DNA from: an uncultured Bacteroidales bacterium
GTDB lineage: Bacteria; Bacteroidota; Bacteroidia; Bacteroidales; FEN-979
Length of the DNA stretch: 49,306 bases
Assembly: GCA_903875045.1 (NCBI GenBank)
Contig: CAIQUS010000240.1
Coordinates: 1-49,306, forward strand
Direction: 5' to 3'
Shown piece after piece: positions 19,542-29,195 of the stretch (its first letter is position 1; each line of letters starts with the position of its first letter). A program made the position numbers and the translations under genes. The notes beneath the pieces are model-generated. The model saw only the letters and a list, made by a program, of their open reading frames with translations. It was not told the DNA's origin and did not search any database.

Positions 19542-21539
19542 TCATTTGTCAGGTGGCACTTCCTGGGCAACAATTCTCAGATCATCCAGATAAAACAGCT
19601 GTTTCCCGGGATTCCAGATATAAACCTTTAAAAGGTCACCGGGCGATTTGAATGCCGGTAATGGTGCCGTGAGGCTGATCCTGTTCCAGCGGTTTGGCTT
19701 TAACTTTTGTTCGTTCAGATTCATCGAAGTGTAGCTGTATGGCTTGTTCTTGTGTTCAAAAGAGATGACCAGCAGGGTGTTGGCTGTGCTGGCTGGTTCA
19801 GTCAGATAAACATAAGCCACAGCCCGGATTCCCGCTTTATGGGCGCTGGATGACAGGGATGAATCGATACGGGCAATGCGGATATCTTTGACTGGCAGGC
19901 ATAAACCGGGACTGAATTCAGTACGCCCGTCCATCAGGTACGCGAAACTCCCTTTGTGGACGAAATTCCGGGATAAACAAGATGGATCACCGGCATCACC
20001 GGGCTGTTCAAATGATTTTTGAAGAATAGTATCAAGGCTATGTCCGGATTCCAGGATCTCTACCAGCGAATCGCGGATGGTCAGGTTGTCGGCTGATTGT
20101 CCCTCAGCCAGGGCCACGGTGATGTAACAATCGTATTCATGGCCGCCGAAAGTGATCCATGGCTTTTCGGGCCTGAAATATTTGATGAGTTGCTGATGTG
20201 GATTTCCCAGGAGTGAATCAAGTGGAACCTTCGATTCATTGGCACCGAAGTGCGCATCCCAAACCAACAGTGATCCTGGCGGGATCGTATCGAGATATTT
20301 CTCATCGCCGAAAAGGTAGCAGGCAGCGGGTGATTTCCTGTACGGATCAATGCCAAGGTAATAGGGCACATTGTTGTCGGTATAATACACCAGCCGGTTG
20401 GAATAGGTCGAGGTTTTTATCCATTCAGTGGCTTCTTTGATGATTTTTTCTTCAGGAGAGAGCGGAAAAGGGATCACATTCCATCTGAATGGAATGATTA
20501 CGACGAAGGCGATCACCAACAGCATGAAAATACTTCGGATCGTGCGGTTTTGCCCGGCAACCTCTTCCAGCGTGGCGTAGCCTTTAAGTGCCACCAGCGC
20601 TGCAAATGGCATCACGGCGGCAAGTACCCGTTCCAGTCCCAGGGAACCTCCCATGGCTTTCCAGAATAGGAAGGAATGAAAGGCCAGATACAGGAGAAAT
20701 GGCCCCAGCACCAGGGCAGCGAGCAAATGCATCCGGTGGCGGAGGTTTTGATCACCCGAAAAAAAATCACGTCCGATGCCAATGGTCCCTGCCAGGAACA
20801 GGATTTCCAGCGGCAATCCCAGGGTGGAATCGCGGGTTTGGAGGAAATGCCACAAACTTCCGCCCTTGTTGTAGATGGGGTGATGGTAGGTGACCGGGTA
20901 GGGGAATTGTGTGAAAACCCAGAAAAGGTCCTTGTAATACCAACTGCCCAGGATGCTGAAAAAGATCACACCGGTTGCCAGCCATGGGATGGCTTTATAC
21001 TGCTTTGCCCGCCATAATGCAAACAAAAAAACCGGAAGAATGATAAACCCCTCGGTGCGGGCGAAGGGCAAAAAGGAGACCACCAGTGCAGATGCAATAT
21101 AATTTCCACGGATAAAAAGAAATACCGAGAGCACCAGCACGAAACTGAATAGGATTTCAGTGAGTGCGGTAGGCATCATCATGAAATAAAGCGGGGTAAA
21201 ACAGACAAAAACCACGGAAAGGAAAGCCGGCTTTATTTTCAGCATCATGGCTGTGCGATACGCAAGCCAGGCCGTGGAAATCCCCAGCAGGATGTTGAGC
21301 AGTTTAACCCCCTGCAATCCAAACTGGGCAAAGGGAGCGGAAAGGATGGTGTACAGCGGACGACCCCAGGAATAGAGGAACAGATGCGGGTATTTGAATG
21401 CGTAATGTGAAATAAGATAATGAGATATGTTATCGGCACCACCGAAATATCCCAGGGATAACAACGACAAAGTGAAAATCAGGATAAAAACAGACGCCAG
21501 GATAACTAAATGGACCTTATTTTTGAAGAAACCTTTCAT
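19542..21539 (-). CDS. GT-C-like multi-membrane protein with C-terminal jelly-roll domain
   Basis: From the ATG at 21539 this is a 665-residue protein with about ten hydrophobic segments in the first 400 residues. An acidic first-loop motif FGGADNISHY (Asp36) and a WGRPLY follow, typical of GT-C glycosyltransferases or O-antigen ligase-like proteins. Residues about 510-660 are a soluble beta-rich region resembling the N-terminal domain of the protein at 27401. An in-frame ATG at 21602 adds 21 residues. However, a perfect -7 box (TATCTTTG, 21563-21570) lies between the two ATGs, so the shorter start is preferred. Function inferred: transfer or export step in surface glycan assembly. The exact reaction is unknown. 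Confidence 0.8.
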   Translation of the reverse strand: MKGFFKNKVHLVILASVFILIFTLSLLSLGYFGGADNISHYLISHYAFKYPHLFLYSWGRPLYTILSAPFAQFGLQGVKLLNILLGISTAWLAYRTAMMLKIKPAFLSVVFVCFTPLYFMMMPTALTEILFSFVLVLSVFLFIRGNYIASALVVSFLPFARTEGFIILPVFLFALWRAKQYKAIPWLATGVIFFSILGSWYYKDLFWVFTQFPYPVTYHHPIYNKGGSLWHFLQTRDSTLGLPLEILFLAGTIGIGRDFFSGDQNLRHRMHLLAALVLGPFLLYLAFHSFLFWKAMGGSLGLERVLAAVMPFAALVALKGYATLEEVAGQNRTIRSIFMLLVIAFVVIIPFRWNVIPFPLSPEEKIIKEATEWIKTSTYSNRLVYYTDNNVPYYLGIDPYRKSPAACYLFGDEKYLDTIPPGSLLVWDAHFGANESKVPLDSLLGNPHQQLIKYFRPEKPWITFGGHEYDCYITVALAEGQSADNLTIRDSLVEILESGHSLDTILQKSFEQPGDAGDPSCLSRNFVHKGSFAYLMDGRTEFSPGLCLPVKDIRIARIDSSLSSSAHKAGIRAVAYVYLTEPASTANTLLVISFEHKNKPYSYTSMNLNEQKLKPNRWNRISLTAPLPAFKSPGDLLKVYIWNPGKQLFYLDDLRIVAQEVPPDK

Positions 21540-21562
21540 GTGTTTTGCTTGCAGAAAGGGCA

Positions 21563-21570
21563 CAAAGATA
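21563..21570 (-). promoter_or_regulatory. Bacteroidetes -7 box for the GT-C-like gene
   Basis: On the minus strand TATCTTTG matches TAnnTTTG fully, 24 nt before the ATG at 21539. A TTG about 22 nt further upstream could be the -33 element. Confidence 0.6.
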
Positions 21571-21602
21571 GACAAGGGGAGCAAACGGGTGTCAATTTTC
21601 AT

Positions 21603-21610
21603 TAGTTTTG
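21603..21610 (+). promoter_or_regulatory. Bacteroidetes -7 box for the AlgJ/X-like operon
   Basis: TAGTTTTG matches TAnnTTTG and lies 30 nt before the ATG at 21641. It includes the alternative TTG start at 21608, which argues against that start. It is divergent from the box at 21563-21570. No good -33 element is visible. Confidence 0.5.
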
Positions 21611-21640
21611 TGTAGAATTAAAACGATCCGTCACTGGAAT

Positions 21641-22936
21641 ATGCGCATTGCCAAGGTTTCTCTGTTGCTTTTGATGTTGCTGACCCTCGCTGCTTCTGCG
21701 CTGCAGTCGGTACTGGGCCTTTTGAAAGAACCAGACCTGAAAGGTTATTTTCATAAAAATGCACCTCCTTCACTGAATTCATTCACCCGGGAAGGGTGGT
21801 TGAACTCAACGTTTCAGCATGACTATTCAACCAACCTCACGGATTACGTCGGACTGCGCAATTTGCTGATAAGTGTCAGCAATCAGGTTGATTACAGCCT
21901 TTTTGGGATCATCCATGCAGCAGGTTTTATCCTGGGGAAAGAGGGGTACCTGTTTGAGGAGGATTATATTCATGAATATACGGGTGAATTTTTTATCGGG
22001 AAACCGGTGATTGATGAAAAACTGGCACGCCTGAAAAACGTGACCGACAGCCTGAAGGCTTATGGTATCCCGCTATTGCTGGTCTTTGAGCCTGGAAAGG
22101 CGAGTTTTTATCCCGAGTTTATTCCCGATCGTTTCCATCCGGAAAAACGAACCCAAACCAACTATGATTACATGGTTAAACGATCACAGGAGTCCGGGCT
22201 GAACCTCCTCGACCTGAACAGCTACTTCCTTCAACTCAAAGAGACTTCGCACTACCCGTTGTTTCCGAAGTACGGCATGCACTGGAGCCTTTACGGGGTG
22301 CCGTTTGCCGTAGATACCCTTGCAAAAGCCATTGAAGAGGCAACGGGCACGCTGTTGCCAAAATTCACAACAGATCCGCTTATCGCCTCCACAACACCGC
22401 GTGGCACCGATAACGACATTGGTGAATTACTTAACCTGCTGTGCCCGTTGAAGCCTGCCCCCGGTGCTTACCCGACCATCACCTTCGATCCTTCGGTACC
22501 CCGTTCTTTATCGGCGCTGGTCATTGCCGACAGTTACTACATCAACATCGTTGAGACTTATGGCCGTAAGTTATTTCAATCACAGGATTACTGGTATTAC
22601 AATAAAAAGATTTATCCCTCGCAGAATCAGGATCCTCCTCCCTATGTGGATAAAACGAATCTCCGCGAGAAATTGAAAAAGTATCAGATCATCCTGCTGA
22701 TGTCCTCTGAAATCAACCTTCATTGCGGCTTCTGGAATTTTGCAGATGAGGCTTTCATGGCTTTTCACCCTGAAATACAAGATTCGCCTGTGAATGGGGT
22801 TGAAAACGACATCAGAAACGATCGTGACTGGTTCCGGTTTATGGTAAAAAAAGCGCAGGCTCAAAACAGGCCATTGAACGAGTTGATCAGAGAAGATGCC
22901 ATTTATTCCTACGGGCAATCGAAAAAGAATCAGTAA
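21641..22936 (+). CDS. AlgJ/AlgX-like SGNH-family secreted protein
   Basis: This 431-residue protein has one N-terminal hydrophobic segment (residues 5-22), giving either a signal anchor or a signal peptide. Motifs match the AlgX/AlgJ/DHHW group of SGNH-hydrolase-like proteins that O-acetylate exopolysaccharides: GKEGYLFEEDY (about 100), LVFEPGKASFYPEFIP, a His-containing KYGMHWSLYG (about 213, in place of the usual DTHW) and the nucleophile-type VIADSYY (about 297). Ser in ADSYY and His in MHW would be the catalytic pair. The usual Asp before the His is not obvious, so activity is uncertain. It is the first gene of a tight operon with the peptidase (29 bp), the jelly-roll protein and the GH16-like lipoprotein. 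Alternative: a structural glycan-binding SGNH protein. Confidence 0.75.
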   Translation: MRIAKVSLLLLMLLTLAASALQSVLGLLKEPDLKGYFHKNAPPSLNSFTREGWLNSTFQHDYSTNLTDYVGLRNLLISVSNQVDYSLFGIIHAAGFILGKEGYLFEEDYIHEYTGEFFIGKPVIDEKLARLKNVTDSLKAYGIPLLLVFEPGKASFYPEFIPDRFHPEKRTQTNYDYMVKRSQESGLNLLDLNSYFLQLKETSHYPLFPKYGMHWSLYGVPFAVDTLAKAIEEATGTLLPKFTTDPLIASTTPRGTDNDIGELLNLLCPLKPAPGAYPTITFDPSVPRSLSALVIADSYYINIVETYGRKLFQSQDYWYYNKKIYPSQNQDPPPYVDKTNLREKLKKYQIILLMSSEINLHCGFWNFADEAFMAFHPEIQDSPVNGVENDIRNDRDWFRFMVKKAQAQNRPLNELIREDAIYSYGQSKKNQ

Positions 22937-22941
22937 ATTTG
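22934..22941 (+). promoter_or_regulatory. Possible internal -7 box before the papain-like gene
   Basis: TAAATTTG fits TAnnTTTG, overlaps the stop codon of the preceding gene and lies 24 nt before the ATG at 22966. No -33 element is recognisable, so it may be chance. Confidence 0.4.
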
Positions 22942-22965
22942 TAATGTTTCAAAGGGATCGTCGCC

Positions 22966-25900
22966 ATGAAAAAAATCATCGTACTGTTAGCCCTGACAAT
23001 TATTGTTTTTTCCGGATTCACGGTAATTGCACAGAACCTGCCTTTCCAGAAGGGCATTGAACCTGTTTCACTCACCCCGGATGAACTTTTCGTGTTGTCG
23101 AATATCCCGGAATTGCAGTTGCCCGATGCTTACAAAGGGGCCAATGCACCTCTTTTGCCAACAAGTGTCGATAATTCCACACAACCCTATTTCAGGCCCA
23201 TTACGGCACAATCGGGGTATGAATGCGGGCAATCGGCGGGCGTTGCATTCAACTTTTGCTACGAAATCAACCGCCTGCGCGGGTTGGCAGCAAACCAGGC
23301 CGCGAACCAGTATCCGACTCATTTCACCTGGGATTTTTTAAACAACGCCAACAACTACCAGGGCGCCAGTTTTTTTGATTCCTGGGAAATCGTGAGGGCT
23401 TGCGGAAATATGAATGTTGTTGATTATGGTGGTGCGTTGAACACAGGAGGATATACCCGCTGGATTTCGGGGTATGACAAGTATTACAATGGCATGGCCA
23501 ACCGCCTCAACTCGGTGAAGGCAATCAGGGTAGATTCACCCGAAGGCTTGCAAACCTTAAAATACTGGCTTTTCGACCATCTTGAAGGCGGATCGGTTGG
23601 CGGAGTTGCCAATATTTACGCCCAATATTTCAGCCCGCCGGTCCCCACCCTGCCTGCAGGGACACCCGAAGCCGGTAAAGCTGTGCAGACCTCCTGGGGA
23701 GGAAGCCCCTCGCATGGCTGGACTATCTGCGGTTACAACGATTCCATCCGATACGATTTCAATGGCGACGGGCAATACACCAACAACATCGACATCAATG
23801 GCGACGGGATCGTGAATATGCATGACTGGGAGAAGGGCGGATTGAAATTTGCCAATGGCTACGCAGGTACCGGCTGGTGCAACTCCGGCTTTTGTTATAC
23901 CATGTATAAAAACCTGGCGGATAATATCGGATTTGGCGGCATCTGGAACCATACGGTCTATATCGTAGATGTAAAGAACACCTGCTCGCCCAAACTTACC
24001 ATGAAGGTCACCCTCAAACACACCTCACGGACTAAAATAAAGGTCACCGCCGGCGTGAACAATGATTTATCTGCATCACTTCCCTCTTATGTTCAGGAAT
24101 TCCCGATATTTAACAACCAGGGAGGCGACCTTTTTATGCAGGGCGGAACCACGGAAGCTGATAAAACCATTGAATTCGGGCTCGACCTGGCACCGCTGAT
24201 CAACCAGATCACCAGCAACCAGCCTGCGAAATATTTTTTACAGGTTCAGGAAACAGACGCTTCTGGTACTGCAACCGGTGAGATCATAAACTGGTCGCTG
24301 ATTGATTACACAGGTACCACGCCGGTCATCACCAATTATCCGGGTTCAAATGTCGCACTGCTGAATAACACCACAACCCGCCTGAGCATGAACTATACCC
24401 TGGGCGTTGTCAAACCCTCCATAACCAACGCAACTTTGCCTCCGGCACAATTGTACCAGCCATACAATGCCACGCTCACTGCCAACGGAGGTACCCAGCC
24501 TTATCTGTGGGATGCAAAACTCGATTACCCCGAAACAACCCTTCCAGCTGCTTTCCCCACCGTAACTGCGCAGCAGCTTACACTTACCAACAACAATACG
24601 GGATATGCCATTAAAACACTCGATTTTAATTTTCCTTTCTATAAGAAAAATGTAAGCAAGGTATATATCTACGCTGATGGATATATCCTGTTTGATGACC
24701 AGCCCTATACCTGGCCGTACCTCATCGATAAAATGCTTTTGTTCAGACAGACCAGCATCATCTCCCCGTTTATGAGCGACCTTGCCATCTATCCATCCTA
24801 TAGCCAGGGAGTTTGGTTTGAAGGCAATGCCAACTACGCCATCATCAGGTGGAAGGCCTCCCTCTACAACATGCAGGGCAGCACCAACCTGAACTTCGCA
24901 GTGAAACTTTTTCCCAACGGGACCATTGAGTATTATTATGGTGATATGACCTTTCCCCCCGGCACCACCTGGACCGGAGGATTGTCGTCCGGCGATAATA
25001 AAAATTACCAGTTTACCTCTTTGCACAACGGGCCTTCCATTACAACCAATACCCTCGATAAATTTACTACCTGCGGTTTTCCGCCGGAAATGCAGATTAC
25101 AGAAGATGGCCATTTCACCGGCACGCCTACCTATTCCTACCAGAACCTCCCTGTGAAATTCCGGGTAACCGATAATAACAATATCTCTTCCACCAAAGTT
25201 TTGCTGTTCAGTACATACGGGATGCTGATCAACCAATCGATCCTGTCTGGTGGCGACAGTCTGATCGAATATGGCGAAATAGCATTTATGACTCTCAATA
25301 TCAACAATATCGGGAGTCAGACGATGAACCAGATCACCTTTTCCATCACAGAAACAGACCCTTATGTAACCCTGATCGACAGTACCGAATTCCTGGCAAC
25401 CATCACCGGCGGACAAAACCTGACCCTTGCCAATGCCTTTTCATTCAAGATAGCATCCACAGTGCCCGACAACCATTCTTTCACGCTGGTCCTGCATGTT
25501 CAGTCGCAATCGCAGGGTTTTCAGCGGCCCCTCGAACTGGTTGCCCATGCACCTGTTTTTCGCATCACCGGAACACAATTTTCAGATGGCGATAACGGCC
25601 GGCCTGATGCCGGTGAAAGTGCGGATTTACTGGTTACCTTCAAGAATCAGGGCAGTACAAAGGCTTCAGCCATCAGTGTTTTGCTGACTTCGCTTGATAC
25701 CAACCTGACCCTTGGTGTAAATGCTGCCAATATGAACCAGCTGAAGCCGGATTCGTCCAAAACACTCACTTTTCATGCAACAGCAGGCAGTTCCGCATCT
25801 TTTGAACATTTGTACCTGATCAAATCTGATCTTACCGCAAATAATGATTTTACCAGTCACGATACGGTTTACCTCTTTTCCGGGGAGATTGTGGAGGATT

Positions 25901-27390
25901 TTGAAACAAACAATTTCAATAAGTTTCCATGGTATTGTACCGGACAATGGCCCTGGTACATTGAACCTGCGATAAAATATGAAGGATATTTCAGCTCGCG
26001 TACGAGTACCATCACGGATAACGCCGAAAGCATTTTAAACATAACGGCGCAGATACTTGCCGACGGGGAGGTCAGTTTCTATAAAAACGTTTCCTGTGAG
26101 TATGACCCGAGCGGAAGTAAAAATTATGATTACCTGGCATTTTTTGTCGACAATTACGAAATGGGCAGGTGGGATGGTGTCATTCCGTGGAGTAAGGAGA
26201 CTTTCCCTGTCCCTGCCGGGTACCATACACTGTCATGGGTGTATCATAAAGATTATTCAGTGGCGGCAGGCCTTGATGGTGCTCTGCTCGATTATATCAA
26301 ACTTCCGCTGATCGAAGGAACCATCCCTGTACTTTCTGTTTCACCACTTTCCATGGAGAAAACATTGCCAACAGGCCAAAACACATCGCAATCACTTTAT
26401 GTTACCAACCTCGGAGGCGGCATCATGAATTATTCGGTGATGGTATTTGATACAACTGTCAATAAAAAGGATGAAGTTACTGATAACCTGACCGGTTCCA
26501 TTGTTACCTGCGGGAGCGAAGGATTTGTACCCGGACAGGCGATCAACTGGATGTTCACGGTAAACAATCAAAGTGCCGATAATGAATATATTAAACATGT
26601 AAAACTTGATTTTCCCCCCGGGGTAGAGGTGACCTCGGCTACCAATTTTTCTGGCGGGTCGCTGGGTGAACTCACATTTCAGGGCAGCCCGGGCAACGGT
26701 CCATCCCTTAACTGGCATGGTGAAAGTTCCGGTGGAAGAGGGGTGCTCAAACCCGGAGAAACAGCATTTGCCACCGTGACAGGCGTGATCGGGGAATCAT
26801 TTCTGAATGATGTTTTTGTGGTTTATGCTTTGCGTGGCGACAGCCTCGGGGTTATGCCACATTCCCAACCCGGAAATATCAAAGTGAAAAATTTCGGACT
26901 TGCAAATTCCTGGGTTTCACTCACCAATGCAACCGGAAGCCTGATGAACAACCAGACAGGAATTGTTGCTGTAAATTTCAGTGCAGCCGGTCTTGTACCT
27001 GACACCTATCGTTGCAACCTGGTTGCACGCGATTTATACAACAATAAATTTGTAATCCCGGTTACATTGCATGTCACTTTTCCGGTTGAAGTGGGCGGTC
27101 ACAAAGCTGCTGACCAAACAAGCCTGAATGGTAATATCCCTAATCCCTTCTCCGGCAGAACACAGATCAGTTTTGACCTGGCAACTACCAGCGATGTCAA
27201 CATTGAAATCTACTCTCTGCAGGGACTATTGTTACGCACCTGGAACCATGCCTCCATGCCGGCCGGGGAGAATGTGCAGATTTGGGATGGAACAGACGGG
27301 CAAGGCCGGCAGGTTCCGCCCGGAGTGTATACCTGCCGTATGAAAGCCGGTGATTTCACGGGTAGCCTCAAGATGATCCTGATCCGCTAA
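22966..27390 (+). CDS. T9SS-secreted papain-like (C1-type) peptidase, multidomain
   Basis: This is a 1474-residue secreted protein with a signal peptide (1-23). The N-terminal 340 residues form a papain-like domain: QSGYECGQSA with candidate nucleophile Cys87, SHGWTICGY with His250, and FANGYAGTGW with Asn297, equivalent to the papain Cys-His-Asn triad. Between His and Asn, residues 264-287 carry two EF-hand/dockerin-like loops (DFNGDGQ and DINGDGIVNMHD). The next parts are beta-rich: a NIDO-like region around 520-700, CARDB-like segments, and a gingipain-type cleaved-adhesin/MAM-like domain (974-1115, VEDFETNNFNKFPW). Residues 1390-1474 are a FlgD-like T9SS sorting domain. Likely a surface-bound or secreted peptidase. 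The motif spacing Q82 to Cys87 is one residue shorter than in papain. Confidence 0.85.
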   Translation: MKKIIVLLALTIIVFSGFTVIAQNLPFQKGIEPVSLTPDELFVLSNIPELQLPDAYKGANAPLLPTSVDNSTQPYFRPITAQSGYECGQSAGVAFNFCYEINRLRGLAANQAANQYPTHFTWDFLNNANNYQGASFFDSWEIVRACGNMNVVDYGGALNTGGYTRWISGYDKYYNGMANRLNSVKAIRVDSPEGLQTLKYWLFDHLEGGSVGGVANIYAQYFSPPVPTLPAGTPEAGKAVQTSWGGSPSHGWTICGYNDSIRYDFNGDGQYTNNIDINGDGIVNMHDWEKGGLKFANGYAGTGWCNSGFCYTMYKNLADNIGFGGIWNHTVYIVDVKNTCSPKLTMKVTLKHTSRTKIKVTAGVNNDLSASLPSYVQEFPIFNNQGGDLFMQGGTTEADKTIEFGLDLAPLINQITSNQPAKYFLQVQETDASGTATGEIINWSLIDYTGTTPVITNYPGSNVALLNNTTTRLSMNYTLGVVKPSITNATLPPAQLYQPYNATLTANGGTQPYLWDAKLDYPETTLPAAFPTVTAQQLTLTNNNTGYAIKTLDFNFPFYKKNVSKVYIYADGYILFDDQPYTWPYLIDKMLLFRQTSIISPFMSDLAIYPSYSQGVWFEGNANYAIIRWKASLYNMQGSTNLNFAVKLFPNGTIEYYYGDMTFPPGTTWTGGLSSGDNKNYQFTSLHNGPSITTNTLDKFTTCGFPPEMQITEDGHFTGTPTYSYQNLPVKFRVTDNNNISSTKVLLFSTYGMLINQSILSGGDSLIEYGEIAFMTLNINNIGSQTMNQITFSITETDPYVTLIDSTEFLATITGGQNLTLANAFSFKIASTVPDNHSFTLVLHVQSQSQGFQRPLELVAHAPVFRITGTQFSDGDNGRPDAGESADLLVTFKNQGSTKASAISVLLTSLDTNLTLGVNAANMNQLKPDSSKTLTFHATAGSSASFEHLYLIKSDLTANNDFTSHDTVYLFSGEIVEDFETNNFNKFPWYCTGQWPWYIEPAIKYEGYFSSRTSTITDNAESILNITAQILADGEVSFYKNVSCEYDPSGSKNYDYLAFFVDNYEMGRWDGVIPWSKETFPVPAGYHTLSWVYHKDYSVAAGLDGALLDYIKLPLIEGTIPVLSVSPLSMEKTLPTGQNTSQSLYVTNLGGGIMNYSVMVFDTTVNKKDEVTDNLTGSIVTCGSEGFVPGQAINWMFTVNNQSADNEYIKHVKLDFPPGVEVTSATNFSGGSLGELTFQGSPGNGPSLNWHGESSGGRGVLKPGETAFATVTGVIGESFLNDVFVVYALRGDSLGVMPHSQPGNIKVKNFGLANSWVSLTNATGSLMNNQTGIVAVNFSAAGLVPDTYRCNLVARDLYNNKFVIPVTLHVTFPVEVGGHKAADQTSLNGNIPNPFSGRTQISFDLATTSDVNIEIYSLQGLLLRTWNHASMPAGENVQIWDGTDGQGRQVPPGVYTCRMKAGDFTGSLKMILIR

Positions 27391-27400
27391 ACACCGAAGC

Positions 27401-29185
27401 ATGAACAAAATAAACAAGAAATTGCTCATCTTCAGCCTGCTGTTGCTTTTTTTCATTGTTCTGCTGGCGCTGGGACTGAAATACTTTCCCTTTACCAAGG
27501 TGGTCAAAATGCCGGCAGGATCAGAAAAGGAGTTTGTGAACCCCGAAAACAGCCACGACCGGTCACCGCATACACTTTATTATGATTTTGAAGTTGCACC
27601 TGGCAAAGATATGCCCGATGGATTCTACAAAGGAATTGCACATTCAGGGCAGTATGCCGTTAAGGCATTCGGGAAAAACAGTTTTAGCAAGGCAGTTGAG
27701 CGAACAGCAGGCGAGGTTGGGGTTGAAAACCTCAAAGCAGTGGCCATCAGCGCCTGGATTTATGTATTTCCAACGAAAGATGAGGTGAAGGGAAGCCTGG
27801 TTTTTACCGCCTCCAATGAAGTCGGGGTCAATGTTTGCTGGCTGGGTATCGGAATTGTTGAACCGGAAGTTCCCAGGGGGAAGTGGTTTAAAATCAGCAA
27901 ATATTTTGATCTGACTGCATTCCAGTTTAAACCTGATTACAAAATTCAGGTCTATTTCTGGAACAACAGCAGTACCGATATCCTGGTCGATGATTATTTT
28001 ATCGCGTTTGGCGGGGCCACCGACCGGCGTGGGGACTCAGCCCGGGTGGATATGACAAAACCTGCCGGGTATGTGCCCAAATTTAACTTTCCGCCGTTTC
28101 CTGTTACTCTTCTGGAAAAAGTGCCGTTTGAAAAAACAATTGATCCTGCTGATGTCGACTCAAATGACTTCCTCCTTGCAGGGAACTTTTTAAATACCGG
28201 AAACGATGCATTGATCATGGTCGGAAAAGATGGAAAGCCTGCTATCTATGCTGTTTGCCCCGGGAACCGTGAATTCAGGAAAATTGTTCCGGGCAACCCT
28301 TCTGTCATGGCATCCGTTGGCCCGGTGAAAAAGATATTAAAAGGAAAGTTTCTGCCAACATCTGCAGACCAATTGATCCTTGTCGGTGAAAAAGGCTGGA
28401 TGCTCTGTGCTTTTAACCCACCTGATAATATTTGCAACAACAACGGTACATTGCAAACCACAATCAACGTTTTATGGCAATCGGATACCCCGGCTGGTTC
28501 AATTTATACCGGTGATTTTACCGGAAACCACAAATCTGCGGTTCTCTGGATTGACAACAATGGATCATGGAAGGTCATGTCGTTTGAAAACACAAATAAT
28601 TCCGGGAGTAAATGGAGGGTAATTGCCCGGGATGACAATAAACCCCAGGCTGAGTGGGACCTGTCGACTCAGGAAGCCGGTATTTCTGTTGGCCACTTCC
28701 TTCCCGGAATGGCAAAAGATGTTGTGTTGACCGTTACCAGGAACAAAAGCAACGGAAAAATCGCATATACCCTGCGGAAGTTTAATTTGCCTGGAAAGAA
28801 GTGGGATCCTGTTTTCAGTGAAAAGCAGCAATATCTTGGTAAAACAATCGGGTTAGACACGCTCAAACCGTCCGATCTGTTTTTTGAAACATCCCCTGAT
28901 GGAAACAAAACAGCTATTTTCCGGTATAATCGCGATTGGCGTTATGACCTGAAGGAAATCCGGTTCAACGACACCACCTTCGGCATCGTGTCCAATGTTG
29001 ATTTCCATGGATATAACCTCGACCAGAATCCAAAGTATTATGAAGCGCTGAATCTTGTTCCCGGCTGCTTTTTGAATCCATCTTCGGCTTCATTCCTGAC
29101 GGTTGGCACTGTGTTGAAAAACCGTCATTACCAGGCAATTCTTCCCGATTTTGTTCATCTTTATTCGCCCTCTGTAAACAAATAG
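27401..29185 (+). CDS. Membrane-anchored jelly-roll plus propeller-like protein, function unknown
   Basis: This 594-residue protein starts with a short basic stretch and a hydrophobic segment (8-28), so it is probably anchored in the inner membrane facing the periplasm. Residues about 50-205 form a CBM-like jelly roll (YYDFEVAPG, HSGQYAVKAFG, GKWFKISKYFDL, DILVDDYFIAF). Residues 230-590 contain repeated strands of the form (A/K)G(N/K/D)F-x(4-6)-(D/S)-x-(A/L)-(L/V)(I/L)(M/L/W), as in LLAGNFLNTGNDALIMVG, LKGKFLPTSADQLILVG and YTGDFTGNHKSAVLWID. These suggest a beta-propeller. No sorting domain or catalytic motif is visible. It starts 10 bp after the peptidase gene and ends 10 bp before the GH16-like gene, so the three are surely co-transcribed. 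The jelly roll resembles the C-terminal domain of the divergent GT-C-like protein. Confidence 0.85.
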   Translation: MNKINKKLLIFSLLLLFFIVLLALGLKYFPFTKVVKMPAGSEKEFVNPENSHDRSPHTLYYDFEVAPGKDMPDGFYKGIAHSGQYAVKAFGKNSFSKAVERTAGEVGVENLKAVAISAWIYVFPTKDEVKGSLVFTASNEVGVNVCWLGIGIVEPEVPRGKWFKISKYFDLTAFQFKPDYKIQVYFWNNSSTDILVDDYFIAFGGATDRRGDSARVDMTKPAGYVPKFNFPPFPVTLLEKVPFEKTIDPADVDSNDFLLAGNFLNTGNDALIMVGKDGKPAIYAVCPGNREFRKIVPGNPSVMASVGPVKKILKGKFLPTSADQLILVGEKGWMLCAFNPPDNICNNNGTLQTTINVLWQSDTPAGSIYTGDFTGNHKSAVLWIDNNGSWKVMSFENTNNSGSKWRVIARDDNKPQAEWDLSTQEAGISVGHFLPGMAKDVVLTVTRNKSNGKIAYTLRKFNLPGKKWDPVFSEKQQYLGKTIGLDTLKPSDLFFETSPDGNKTAIFRYNRDWRYDLKEIRFNDTTFGIVSNVDFHGYNLDQNPKYYEALNLVPGCFLNPSSASFLTVGTVLKNRHYQAILPDFVHLYSPSVNK

Positions 29186-29195
29186 CTCCTTCTTC

